Shown here one piece after another: positions 11,501 through 20,751 of a DNA stretch of 64,000 bases. The translations under genes were made by a program, and so were the position numbers. The stretch's first letter is position 1. Each line of letters opens with the position of its first letter. The notes beneath the pieces were generated by a model. That model was not told the DNA's origin and searched no databases. It saw nothing but the letters and a program-made list of their open reading frames with translations. This stretch comes from Argyresthia goedartella (taxonomy: Eukaryota > Arthropoda > Insecta > Lepidoptera > Argyresthiidae), in NCBI GenBank assembly GCA_949825045.1, contig OX463814.1, positions 32,568,383-32,632,382 on the forward strand, written 5' to 3'.

Positions 11501-14500
11501 CCCCTAAATCTGGACGTTCGTATGAAAACTGAATTTTAGGGTAGTACTTCCTGAAGTCTGAGAGATCGACCCACTTCCACAAACCCTATTTGATTAGAAA
11601 CCAATGTCAAGTGCTTTTTGAGTTTAATAAAAACTGTAACCCCATATCACCCCCCCCTTGGGGAATTAATTTCGTCAAATCCCATCTTAGTGCTACTCTA
11701 TAATACCGGTTTAGACTATGCATTCCCTCCCCTAGCTCACGGTATGGTTTTGTTAATGCCGTACCACCTCAAATAGTTCGATTTTTTCGTGATTTACTTG
11801 TGTAGATTGACTAGGTTAGTAGGTACATAATTATATATACAAACAAGTAAATTCCGCAACAAGCTTTTATATCATTTTAATTGTGTAATGTATAAACAAA
11901 ATACGGGTTTGATTTTTAGTTACGGTTGGTACGACAAAGAACGGTGTGTACATTACCATAAAAAATGCGTGTATATATTTCAGAGTCCTATGTTGAAAAG
12001 GAAACCTCTCTGATAAAATGAAGCAGAATTTTATTTTCTCCTTTTTAGGGCATTTAAATAAAAGCTTTCTTTGCTGCTGTTTCGCATATGTTTGAACGAG
12101 AATTATTCAGTAAAAATGACGACCAAACAAGTATTTTTTACTTTATCACTTCAAATTTATATATTTTTACAACTACTATCAAACATTGTTCCGCTACAAA
12201 CCTCTACAAAACTTCCTCAGTCAATTCTACCGTTTGTAGTAATCTTTCATCCATTAAAACAAGAATTATTTAATAAAAATGAAGCCAAAACTCGTTTTTC
12301 TTTACTTTATCACTTCTAATCAACAGTTTTGTTTTACTACAGTGAAAAATTCTTCCACTACTGTCCTCTACGAACCTTCCTCGATCAATTCTACCGTTTG
12401 TATCAATCGTTCGGCCTTCGTAATAGAACTTAAGTCGTTTTACAACTCGTTTTGGAAAAATCTCCAAAGTATAAATATTTTTATATCGCTGAGAAAACTT
12501 GGTTTTTCAAATTTCACGGGCTAAGATATATTTTTTTCATCATATTATTTTTCTAACGAAAATTGATTTACTACTATCCACTAAATATCTTTCTAAAAAC
12601 ACAAAAATAATAATGTCGGGTGCCAAGTTGCGGCTCCGAATTTGGTGCTGGCCATGTACCAAAGAGATAATGAATGTATCTTGAGTAATTAAACGGGCGT
12701 TCTAACTGTGATGGAAAACTTCGTGAGGAATCCTTCAATCTCTATAGCAGCGGCGATGGGGTACCCACTATCACGCAAAATAGAGTATTGAATAACTGAC
12801 TATAAGTGGGCACAACTGTGCCCCTGCCACCCCGAATGGGAAAAGGCGTTACGCTATGTTATGTTGTTCTATGGTTTTTATACAGATTCTTCATCTTCAA
12901 GGGTCCAGAGGTGTGGGGTCGAAAAATGATGAAAAAAAACGCAATTTCCTACGTCGCTTGCGAGGTGTACCGCTCACAGAGCCACTAGAAATAATAGGGT
13001 AGTATTTAAACGGGAAATAATGGTATTGGCTGTCGAAATTACGGAATTGGGCGAATAACTGTAAGCTACTAGAAATATCAAATACAGCAACCTTAATTCA
13101 AGTAACTTAATAGATAAAACTGTGTTGGATTTGTTGTTCTTATATGTCAACCTAACAAGAAGGATAAAGGCCTTTAGCCATCACCTACCCTGAGCCACTA
13201 GTTGGCCCAGCCAGTTTTTCTTAATCTACCAAGTAACGAACACGCCAGTAAGCGTTGTCTGAACCTAACACGAAGGATAAAGTCCTTTAGCCATCACCTA
13301 CCCTGAGCCACTAGTTGGCCCAGCCAGTTTTTCTTAATCTACCAAGTAACGAACACGCCAGTAAGCGTTGTCTGAACCCCCATTCAGTAATTCGTTCGCT
13401 CATTCCAGTAACACATTTACTCATGTCAGTAATTACATGCTCGCTTTGAATTTTTATGTACCTAAATAGGTTTTGCGCAGCTTAATTTTTGTATCTATTT
13501 TAGGATTTTTTATGTGATAACGTCTTAAATCGATGAACGCCGGTCAAGGAAAAGTGTCACGTTCCATTGCCACGTTCCACCTGAGCCCAGCCGTGCAAGT
13601 GAGAGCGCGGAAGGTTTTAGAAGCGATAGATAGGCACGACCGGCCTAAGCGTTTCTTATGACGATATCACGTAAAATTATCGACCGTAAACCGACTTTAC
13701 AGACAACCAATTTTTTCATCAACTTATTTTGTTAATTTTTCGCTAATCCAACACTGTCGCTAATCCAAACAAATCAGCAAAACAGTATCCCATGGTCATT
13801 CATCCAGTTAGTTCTTTTATTCACCAATTTAATTATTTATTTTACGACCAATTTTTCAATCCTCAGACTATGTTTATCTGAGGATACGACAGAAGTATAT
13901 CTGGTGAAATGTCAATAAAGTTATCTGTCTGTTTATCAGGGGATTGAAAAATTGCCCCTTTATAATATGATATTCACCTGCACAGCCACAACGATTATGT
14001 CTGCGGCTTCATCGTCAGCCCCCTCCAGGCCGAGCTCCCAAGCAGCCAGCATGAACCGACCGACCACCAGAGCATGGTCTGGCAGGAATATCTCCTGTAG
14101 GGAATATAATCAGTATAGGGTTAGAAGAATTTGAGTAGTTTTTAATGGAACATCAAAAATTCTAACCTGATCTGAGCAATTAATAATTCAGGGACTAAAT
14201 TATTTGCCTCCAAAGGATGAAAAAGACCTTGGCAATTTCGAAATATTTGAGCAAAATTAGGGGATCTACCCCTCACAAAACTATGTAATAACAGAAAAAA
14301 GTTCATTATTTGTGGCGATCTTAAAGTAGATTTGCTTAAAGATACACCAATTAAACCACAATTAATAACTTTATACAAATTATTTCATTTATGTCATGTA
14401 TTTCTAGAGCTTAATAAATATTATAAACTAATATCTTAGTGTAAGTAAACAATCTGAGATAATTTTTTCCTTTTATGTTTTAACTGATTTTTAACCAACT

Positions 14501-16766
14501 TCAAGGAAGAAAGAGGTTCTTAATTACGTGTTTTTGTATGTTTGTTACTTCAAAACTTTCTTTCCCAATTCAAACTCAAACTCAAACCTCAAAAGTACTT
14601 TATTACTGTAGATATTTACATATTCTTAGCAAACGTCATGTTTTGCCTCTTCTCTACATTGGACCACTGTGGGAGAAGAAGGGCGTAGAAACTACCACAG
14701 ATTTATTTTTAGATCTCTTTTAAAAATAGGTTGTGCTTAACTATATGAAAAATATGAAAAATTTAATTGTTATGATTAATAAGCAGGAATAAATAATTAC
14801 AAAATTATTAACAGCAAGGTCTGTGTTGAGCCAGATTAACCCCATACAGTCCTGTCATTTAAGTAATCTTAAACATTGTAATATCCCTTTTTCGACAAAG
14901 TCGCTTTAACATGCTTTTTAAATTGCTCAAATGGCAATTTCAAAATCTCCAGAGATATCTTATTGTAGTAGAGAATGCACTGACCCTTGAAAGAATTGCT
15001 AACCTTCGCGAGTCTAAAACGGGGCGCACATAGTCTGTGATTATTTCTTAGGTAAACATTACAGCTATCGCTAAGTTTGGAAAATGTTGTAAGGTTCTTG
15101 CGTACATACATTATATTTTCGAAAATAAATTGACTAGCTACTGTTAGTATGTCAATTTCTTTAAAAAGCTCTCTAAAGGAGTCTGTTCGTTTTAAATTAT
15201 AAATTGCTCGAATAGCTCTTTTCTGTAAAATAAAAATAGTTTGAATATCCGCTGCTTTCCCCCACAACAAGATACCATAGGACATCACACTATGAAAGTA
15301 ACTAAAATATACTAGCCTAGATGTAGCCACATCCGTGCTTTGTCTGATGTTACTAACAGCGTAAGCCGCAGAACTTAATTTACCAGCCAATTTATCTATG
15401 TGGGGTCCCCACTGCAATTTGCAAAATTCTTGTAAAATATCAAATATAGGTCCAATTAAAATAATCTATTTGCTAAAGCGGGACATTTTTGCTCTTTTGG
15501 GGGACAGCGGGACTGTCCCACCCAAAGCGGGACGTATGGTCACGTTATGTATGACTCAACTGATACTTTTGGCGATGCAGCCCATACAAAAGTGCCCCTT
15601 CCCCTTTGAGGCCAAAATTGATTATGTTTGATGATGGATTTATTATTTACATATATACATACATATGCTCACGCCTATTTCCCGGAAGAGGGGTAGACAG
15701 GGATCAAAGACCTCCACATACTATGATCCTGGCATACATCTCTCACTTCCTCAACATTAATAAGTCTCTTCATGGAAGCTTGCCGGTTACTGGTACATCA
15801 TATTTGCCCCTTCACTAATAAATTGGATTATTATTTATCGAAGAAATTTGGAGCATATCTAGGCTTAGCCAATCTTTTATTGCAATTAACAATAGTTTTT
15901 AATGCATTCTGTTCAATATACCTTGAGTTTTTCACAATATTTGGGATTACCAGTGAGACATCAGAGAATTAAAATTACAAAACAATTTCATCTGCCCCTA
16001 CAAAAACACTCCAATTTTGTCACTGTAAAATGATATCAACTGTGGTAACAATCACCTGTAGAACATAAATGACAACTTTGAACCGTGGCAATAAACAATA
16101 CTAACTTGAACAGCATACTTGACCCCATCAGGGCCTCCTCCTGGCGGTGAGTTTGGCGGCAGATAGTCCAGTAGATCAGCAGCTTCAAAGTTAGTCTTCT
16201 CGGATACAGTGCGGGATGAGCGCTTGTGTCTCCGACTATTCCGGTTTTGGGTACTGGCTCTCTCTTGCGCTATGCTCATGGACGTCTCGGCTAGGCCTTC
16301 CACCTATGGATATGATAATTTTGATGTTGTAGGTAAGTACAATTCAGGATCAAGGTAAACAAAAAACTAATAATTCCATTTCTTCTTTATTACAGGCCCA
16401 AGTAAATACTTTCCTGAAGATTGAATATAGCTATAGGAGCCATTCTTTTATAGGTTTTGGCGCAAATAATTTACATAAAACCTATGCCGTGGCTGGAGGG
16501 AATCACTGAAGTGTAGAGCTTCGGCTAGTATAACAATCGTTTTTACACTAAGTACTTTTATTTACCTTATTCAGCAAAGCCAGCAGAAACTCGTTGTGGT
16601 AATGCACTTGATCTGTGGTCAATAAACTCCTGGCTTCCGAGTCAAACTCTTCCTTGGTTAGTTTCATGCGGAACCACATCTTCATGTGATTGAAGTATTT
16701 AGAGCTTTTATCGCCGAGCGCCTCGTTGAGTTTGCGACGAGCTGTATTTAGTGCATCGGAAGACAT
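5362..16766 (-). CDS. TADA1: Transcriptional adapter 1 (SAGA complex subunit), five exons
   Basis: Exons on the minus strand: 16,766-16,566; 16,303-16,106; 14,094-13,978; 7,105-6,870; 5,512-5,362. All junctions are GT-AG, phases agree, and the 903 nt give exactly 300 residues plus TAG. Residues 1-67 (KLNEALGD, FDSEARSLLTTDQVHYHNEF) match the conserved TADA1 N-terminus. Residues about 134-190 (LPDHALVVGRFMLAAWELGL, then AVQNFLKNVLTAV) match its histone-fold region. Residues 258-292 (DEFYSTLQVHRNVIGSHSVY, AVNMERL) match the C-terminal conserved block. Human TADA1 is about 335 residues. TADA1 is a core-module subunit of the SAGA histone acetyltransferase coactivator in the nucleus. Its histone fold is thought to pair with an SPT7-type partner. 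Intron 4 (6.9 kb) and intron 2 (2.0 kb) are loaded with mobile DNA. Confidence 0.92.
5513..6869. other. TADA1 intron between exons 4 and 5
   Basis: No genes. It contains an AT-rich dispersed repeat with phrases such as ccaccaaattttg and ttggtggacattt (about 6,000-6,340). A segment at about 6,140-6,225 is related to 13,120-13,200 (shared tttgttgttctta and gaaggataaag). A strong hairpin sits at 6,178-6,208 (AAAGGGGG pairing with CCCCCTTT). Small open frames at 6,347-6,638 show no domain. Confidence 0.45.
6870..7105 (-). CDS. TADA1: TADA1 exon 4 (residues 173-250, first two bases of 251)
   Basis: Acceptor attcattccag; donor GCAG then GTACAG. NFLKNVLTAVISQRCGYKSR matches the human NHLKDILTSVVSRRKAYRLR segment. 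The second half is GC-rich and rich in Ala, Pro and Gly, unlike the other exons. Confidence 0.9.
7507..7598 (-). CDS. THAP-type zinc-finger first exon nested in TADA1 intron (partial)
   Basis: Minus-strand ATG at 7,598 opens 30 codons (MVKHCAVYDCLNKDS, then LVFFKVPQDKD) ending at a strong donor (GATAT then GTGAGT, 7,506-7,501). Cys5, Cys10 and the FFKVP block fit the THAP N-terminal half. The second half of the finger is not present in the 400 bp toward TADA1 exon 4. Joining to that exon would put TADA1 out of frame. It may be an orphan exon of a dispersed THAP gene or of a P-element-like transposon. Confidence 0.5.
7599..7999. other. TADA1 intron 4, unassigned
   Basis: Possible promoter side of the THAP exon. 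Overlapping small open frames on both strands (7,587-7,851) are GC-rich but show no domain. Confidence 0.4.
8000..8240 (+). repeat. tRNA-derived SINE, copy 1
   Basis: A tRNA-like head lies at 8,000-8,062 (TGGTCTAGTAG as A box, GAGTTCGGATCC as B box). It is followed by a tRNA-unrelated body (gtgaggaacc, gcggcgatggggta, gagtattgaataactg) also found at 12,612-12,875. Pol III promoter boxes and the shared body support a SINE. The tail is not clear. Confidence 0.7.
8241..8544. other. TADA1 intron 4, AT-rich
   Basis: No gene. Contains two copies of attttcattatctatata (about 8,356 and 8,391). Confidence 0.4.
8545..8820. repeat. 24-bp minisatellite, about 11.5 copies
   Basis: Unit accgtgagagtgtcattcgt plus ggag, 24 bp. 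Four identical units run from 8,545, then a 22-bp variant at 8,641-8,662 (lost AG). Variants follow with t/a swaps (gtgtcatt versus gtgacatt), ending in a degenerate partial unit at 8,807-8,820. Because 24 is a multiple of three, several frames on both strands stay open (ETVRVSFV-type repeats). This explains the open frames at 8,458-8,940 without implying a protein. Confidence 0.95.
8821..9689. other. TADA1 intron 4, no supported gene
   Basis: AT-rich, no recognised domain. The minus-strand open frame 9,336-9,599 is not convincing. Confidence 0.4.
9690..9803 (+). pseudogene. Myb/SANT-like DNA-binding protein relic (Harbinger-associated type)
   Basis: After an acceptor-like tttcattctacag the plus strand reads TWRDMKKGAREEGARVRRAC and then KETGNLPVPTSP before a stop. 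This resembles the C-terminal half of the Myb/SANT-like domain that accompanies PIF/Harbinger transposons (WkdmKskaR, TGgGP). Only one fragment is visible and no partner is adjacent. Call based on pattern recall. Confidence 0.35.
10156..10319 (+). pseudogene. piggyBac-like transposase C-terminal cysteine-rich domain, relic
   Basis: The frame from 10,156 reads RGRCELCSKQKTQ, KPCSVCSYCNIH, a TAA stop, then CLNNNHNCFVDYR. The Cys/His spacing fits the zinc-binding tail of piggyBac-family transposases, where H-L-C and NCF-x-x-YH are usual. The stop stands where Leu is expected, so a single change could explain it. No DDD catalytic region is recognisable upstream. Confidence 0.5.
10378..10446 (+). 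repeat. Partial unit of the 164-bp repeat
   Basis: Shares catcttttcaacgagaatta-type and tctatcgtttgtaataat-type phrases with the two units at 12,098-12,417. It is cut where the SINE-like copy 2 begins, which suggests that repeat inserted here. Confidence 0.5.
10455..10866 (+). repeat. tRNA-like-headed SINE/dispersed repeat, copy 2
   Basis: Plus-orientation partner of 2,543-2,949. The head ccggtcaagtgcgagt starts at about 10,465 and gaagggttccgtacc follows. The body includes gggagcccccttaaatattt. A (GGAC)n run lies near 10,785-10,810. It closes with the pair ggttccgt...acggaaccctaaaaa, a short hairpin and A tail. Confidence 0.7.
11000..11265. repeat. Dispersed repeat with an internal imperfect duplication
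   Basis: The segments at about 11,067-11,135 and 11,193-11,262 share gagctgatttgatg / gagctgatctgatg, and gggaactctgt. They lie 126 bp apart. The minus-strand open frames here (10,929-11,272) repeat the same peptide motif (TEFPWP) because of the duplication. No protein family recognised. Confidence 0.5.
11266..12097. other. TADA1 intron 4, repeat-derived, no gene
   Basis: Contains a cgtctgtgcgtctgcccgtc phrase (about 11,350) and a CCCCCCCC run (about 11,650). No open frame with domain content. Confidence 0.4.
12098..12417. repeat. 164-bp tandem repeat, two units
   Basis: Unit 1 and unit 2 align at agaattatt (12,099 and 12,262), ttactttatcacttc, and tcaattctaccgtttgta (12,221 and 12,385). 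This gives a period of 163-164 bp. A partial third unit is at 10,378-10,446. The overlapping open frames here mirror the duplication and are not genes. Confidence 0.6.
12612..12875 (+). repeat. SINE, 5'-incomplete copy 2
   Basis: Body shared with 8,060-8,240 (cgttctaa, gtgatggaaaac, gtgaggaa, gcggcgatggggtac, gagtattgaataactg). It ends with ctatgttatgttgttc, compatible with an (ATGTT)n tail. The tRNA-like head is too diverged to recognise boxes. Confidence 0.6.
13151..13376. repeat. 113-bp tandem duplication
   Basis: Two adjacent 113-bp units start at 13,151 and 13,264 (cctaacaagaagg and cctaacacgaagg) and end at tctgaa. They differ at about two positions, so the duplication is recent. The start of the unit is shared with 6,160-6,180. 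Confidence 0.9.
13377..13848. other. TADA1 intron 4, no gene
   Basis: Contains cgctaatccaacactgt and cgctaatccaaac as a short direct repeat (13,741 and 13,759). Otherwise unassigned. Confidence 0.4.
13849..13954. repeat. 106-bp MITE-like element beside TADA1 exon 3
   Basis: Ends CAATTTTTCAATCC (13,849-13,862) and GGATTGAAAAATTG (13,941-13,954) are perfect 14-bp inverted repeats around a non-coding core. It stops 23 bp from the exon 3 splice donor of TADA1. Confidence 0.65.
13978..14094 (-). CDS. TADA1: TADA1 exon 3 (residues 134-172)
   Basis: Acceptor ttccctacag; donor CAG then GTGAAT. It encodes the start of the histone-fold region (EIFLPDHALVVGRF). A MITE-like repeat (13,849-13,954) ends 23 bp downstream of the donor. 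Confidence 0.9.
14559..14720 (-). repeat. LINE/SINE 3'-end-like repeat with (TTTGAG)n tail
   Basis: A (caaact)n start is followed by aaaagtactttattactgta, gatatttacata, and ttttgcctcttctctaca. The same stretch recurs at 32,068-32,155. On the minus strand the repeat would end with a TTTGAG microsatellite tail, as many non-LTR elements do. Confidence 0.55.
14869..15417 (-). pseudogene. Non-LTR retrotransposon ORF2 C-terminus (5'-truncated LINE)
   Basis: A 182-codon open frame on the minus strand resembles the region after the RT catalytic core. WGPHIDKLAGKLSSAAYA and VMSYGILLWG are followed by LQKRAIRAIYNL and a tail ending KGYYNV. This pattern is common in Jockey/CR1-group insect LINEs. No RT motifs precede it, so the copy is 5'-truncated. 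It lies in TADA1 intron 2. Confidence 0.7.
15418..16105. other. TADA1 intron 2 remainder
   Basis: No gene. Contains gcgggac repeats (agcgggacat, agcgggactg, agcgggacgt at 15,477-15,535). Confidence 0.4.
16106..16303 (-). CDS. TADA1: TADA1 exon 2 (residues 68-133)
   Basis: Acceptor atccatag before 16,303; donor CAA then GTTAGT at 16,105. It encodes a basic Ser/Arg/Gln-rich linker (RRHKRSSRTV) followed by DLLDYLPPNSPPGGGPDGVK. The basic stretch could be a nuclear localisation signal. Confidence 0.88.
16566..16766 (-). CDS. TADA1: TADA1 exon 1 (residues 1-67)
   Basis: Starts at ATG 16,766 and ends in phase 0 at AATAAG followed by GTAAAT (16,565). It contains the most conserved part of the family, ending HYHNEFLLALLNK. 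An upstream in-frame ATG is not evident, which supports this start. Confidence 0.92.
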
Positions 16767-17408
16767 TTTTGGCGTTTATTTGCTGGGTGTATTGCACAAA
16801 ACAAATATATTACTAACATATCTAAATAAAACTTAATCGAGCGAAATCTAAAATTGTGAACCTGAAAAAAAACAAAGGGAGAGGACACACTTGCTTGCCT
16901 ACAAATTGAATATTAGATAGACGGTGGCGTTCTCTACAAAAATGTTCCGAAGCTATCTTGCTCTCAGTTTTATCTCATTGTCAACAGATGGCACTAGAAT
17001 CAATGATATTTGGAAAAGTAGATGTTTTATAGTAATCGGATCATAATTTGATTTAATTTTTATTTTATCTATAAAGTGGACATTTTATAGAATACAAATA
17101 CAAAAATAATAATGATTGTCTAAATTTTTTGCGCGAAAAACTCTGATTCTTGGCTTGTCATTAGAAAAATAGCGACTTGCTTGTTTTTTCACATTTCGTT
17201 TTTATTTTTTGTAGAAAAAAATACTCTGTTAAAGCTACCTACGATACAACTTAAATTATTAATCTTATATTTTTTGGGTAAACAAAGAATGATATTGCAT
17301 TTTAAAATTTGCGTTCCATTTCAGGCATACAAAATAATATTTTGTTTTAGGTAATATAAATCCAAAACAAGTTTCCGACAATTAAGACTACAATAGACTT
17401 CCGCACTT
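16767..17408 (-). promoter_or_regulatory. Upstream region of TADA1
   Basis: The TADA1 promoter should lie in this AT-rich stretch between the start codon and the LINE 3' end. No TATA box or initiator can be singled out with confidence. No divergent gene is seen. Confidence 0.35.
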
Positions 17409-17988
17409 TTTTTTTATTTTAATTTTTTGTTGGAGGGCAAAAAAATTGAATTACCCATGCCCAGGAGTCAGACCTCCCTGCTATCTCCGGGTCCCCACAT
17501 ATTGAGCGGGCATCAGCTCGTGTGGTATACGGACTAAAAACAACCCCTTTGTGTTTACAGTTGTCCTACTAAGACTTTACTGTGAGCCATGGCCTCGGTA
17601 TATGCTGAAGGCTTTCTACCTGCGATTTGCCCTTTTGGGCGATTTATATGTGTAAATGATATATATGGGAGGAGTTTGCCTGCTTACCCGATTTTATGAG
17701 CGGGCATCAGCTCATAGTCAACGGGCATGATAGCGGCCTGTTGGGGGGGCAGATAGCCCCCGCTACTAAGAGGTGGTAATATATAATTAATATTATTTTT
17801 AAATCCTATCCTAATCCTAAACTACGCTATATTTGGGTAATTTAAGGGGGCTCTAACCTCAGTCCCGGAGGTTTAAAGGGGTAGGGGGAGACTGTGTGTC
17901 CGTAGAATCAAGACGGCGATCTCTTTCAATCCAAATTTGGTATCTGAGTCGCTGTAATGCTTCGGGAACACAGCGTTCGTCAAGTTGA

Positions 17989-20742
17989 CTAGCCTGAGGG
18001 GCGGGGGGGTGGTTGGGTTTTAAGAGCTTTCGTGATATCGTCCTCCGGTTCTAGGAGGACGTCTTTGGGGCGCCTTTTGAACAGGTGTTTCTTATTTATA
18101 TCTGGGGTCGGATCATAAAGGGATGCTTGTACGATAAGCGGGTTTGTGTGGCTAGATGCATTAATGACGAAGCGTTCGGACGCTTCTTTCATATATTGCT
18201 TTACTGTGGGGAGTCTAAAGTCACTTTGGAGGTCTACGTTGCGCATGTACCACGGGGCACATACGGCTTTTCGCATGAAGCTGTTTTGTAAAACCTGAAG
18301 GGTCTTAAGGGAGTGGGAGCAGTGTGCAAAGACTGGACTTGCATACCTGAAGACCGGAGTTTTAAATAGAGTTTGCAGCGCAATGGGAGTTTGCTTTTAC
18401 TTCTCATCGGGTGAAGCCTACTCATGTAGAAGGCTGCTTTGTCGCGGTCCATTTTAATGTGGGATTTTAGTTTAGTTTAGTCGGGAGTCTAATGTCACGC
18501 CTAAATACTTCACTTTATTCTCCCAGGGTAGTGAAGAGGACGCGCGGTCAGCTCGAGTCTTACCCCTTGAGAAAAGCACGGCTGCGCTTTTGTAGGAGTT
18601 CATCTCTATTCTCCATTTGAGAGCCCATTCGCCGAGGTCGGTTACTGCTTTCTGGAGTACTTGACAAACACGCGCCCTCTTTCTACTGGTATAATGGAGC
18701 GCCGTATCGTCGGCGTAAAGAACTAGCTCGACGTATGGCGTGCGGGGGACGTCTTGGACGTACAGTGAAAAGAGGGTAGGGGAGAGAACTGAGCCTTGCG
18801 GGACTCCGGCGGCTATGGGGTGGGGCCTAGAGTGCGATTTTTCTACTCGATGGCAAAAACAGCGCTCAGTGAGGTAGTCTTTGATGAGTATGAGAATGAG
18901 TACAAGCCTATCGGCGAGGTTGAGTTGGTAAAGTTTATAAATAAGACCATTGTGCCAAACTTTGTCAAAAGCTTTCGCTACGTCAAAGAATATGGCACCG
19001 GTATCTTTGGACTTTGCCGTTGTGTGGAACCCTTTGTAAATGTGCTCCGTTATGCGGTGCACCTGTTGGACGCACGAGTGTGGCGGACAAGTTCTCGTTG
19101 GGTATGAGGTTTTTATCTATGCAATTGTCTTTGAGTCGGTTGAGAGTAAGCTAATGGGGCGATAGCAAGTGGCGTCGGTTTGATCTTTCCGGGGTTTGTG
19201 AAAGCCAATAACGTCAGCTTCTTTCCATGCGGTTGGAAGGGCACAGAGACAGAGGAGGCATTGAAAATTACCGTAAGGGTTGTTAGGAGTCTGAGAGGGA
19301 AGGATTTAATTGCCGTATTAGTGATTTTATTAAGCCCGGGGGCTTTCTTAGGTTTGAGTTTCTTTATTACTTTTTGCACTTCCTCAAGGGTGATCTCGGG
19401 AAGGGGAAGGGGAATGCGAGGGAGAGAGCTTTTATGATCAACTTCAGAGTTGACCATGTTAAGACGATCGGGGTCTATTGGTTGAGAGGAGGGAGTGCAC
19501 TGGGTTTCTAGGCTATCGGCAAGACATTCGGCCTTTTCGTCGTCATCAAAGGCTGCGGGTTGGTTATCCCGTTTTAGGGGGGGCATGGGAACCATCTCAT
19601 CGGATTTGAGGTATTTACTGAATTTAAATATGGCAGTGTGACTTGGGGCTATGCTGGAGACAAAGTCGTTCATGCGACTGCGGTAACCTCTCGTTGGAGG
19701 CGACGCATTAGTATTCTGTGATTGTCTGAGGGACAGTTATCGTAATCTCTCTGTGCCGCATTCTTTGCACTAAGCAGCAGTCTCAAGTCCTCTGGGAGTT
19801 CGAAGCGATGGTTAGCCTGTACCGGGACCTCGCTAGAGGCGCCGATCAGGGCTTCGTTGAGACTGTTGCCTATGTCAGAGATTTTGGCTTCTAGTTGGGC
19901 TCTATTGTCAATTTCTGATGTGATGTCTAATCTTGGGTCCAGTTTGCTGAGAGCTTGTTTGAATTTACGGTTATTAATAACAGTCCTGGTTTCAGTCGGT
20001 TGGTCGAATGGCCTGCCGAGATAGTATAAGACCGGCCTATGATCCGAGTGAAGCTCGCTAAGTACACTTATGTCCCTGACTGGGAGGCTAATGTTTTTGA
20101 AGATACAGTAGGAGAGAATGTCTAGTCTGTGGTCAGCTGTGTATGGGTAATGGGTCGAGGCATAGGGAGCTATGACTTCGCAGTGATCGAGGGATTCGAG
20201 AAGTCTGTGTACGGTTCGTCCGTTGGTATTTGTCTTATTACAGTTCCATTGCTGGTGCTTGCTGTTGAAGTCACCGGCTAGGATAACTGTACTACCTAGT
20301 TCTAAGAGGGCTTTGATATCATTAGCTATCATTTTCTGTCCGGCCGGCTGATAGAGATGATGCTATGACTATGGGATCGTGACCTGACATTGCAATGCGG
20401 ATGGCAGTTGCTTCGCAATTTGCTAGTTGGGGTGTGACTATAGGAGAAACGTGCAAAGATTTTTTATAATAGATGGCGGTAACGCCTTTGGGGTTTTTGG
20501 GTCGGTCCTGAGTCAGTAAGCGGTGAGTACGGAGGAGTATATTTGGCTATATTAAAACGCCTATGTTTGGGTTTGAGGTAAGTTTCTTGGACCGCGAGGA
20601 TATCTATTTGATGTCTATTGAGAAGATCGGCGACTTCCTCTCTCTGTTTAAGGAGGCTATCAGCGTTATAGAGCGCTAAAGTTAGACTGTGGGGCTTTGT
20701 CCGTCTGTTTGTCGAGTTTATTAAAATGGGCGTACTATACAT
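17989..20742 (-). pseudogene. LINE ORF2 (endonuclease-reverse transcriptase), frameshifted
   Basis: The APE endonuclease is visible in LALYNADSLLKQ, VQETYLKP, LAGDFNSKH and SDHRPV (20,742-19,670). RT follows with VAKAFDKVWH, AGVPQGSVLSPTLFS and LYADDTAL (19,673-18,472). The post-RT tail WYMRNVDLQSD (18,276-17,989) is typical of Jockey-type elements. Frame changes occur near 20,463, 20,332, 19,670, 19,090 and 18,470. Not functional. Confidence 0.85.
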
Positions 20743-20751
20743 GATGAGAAT

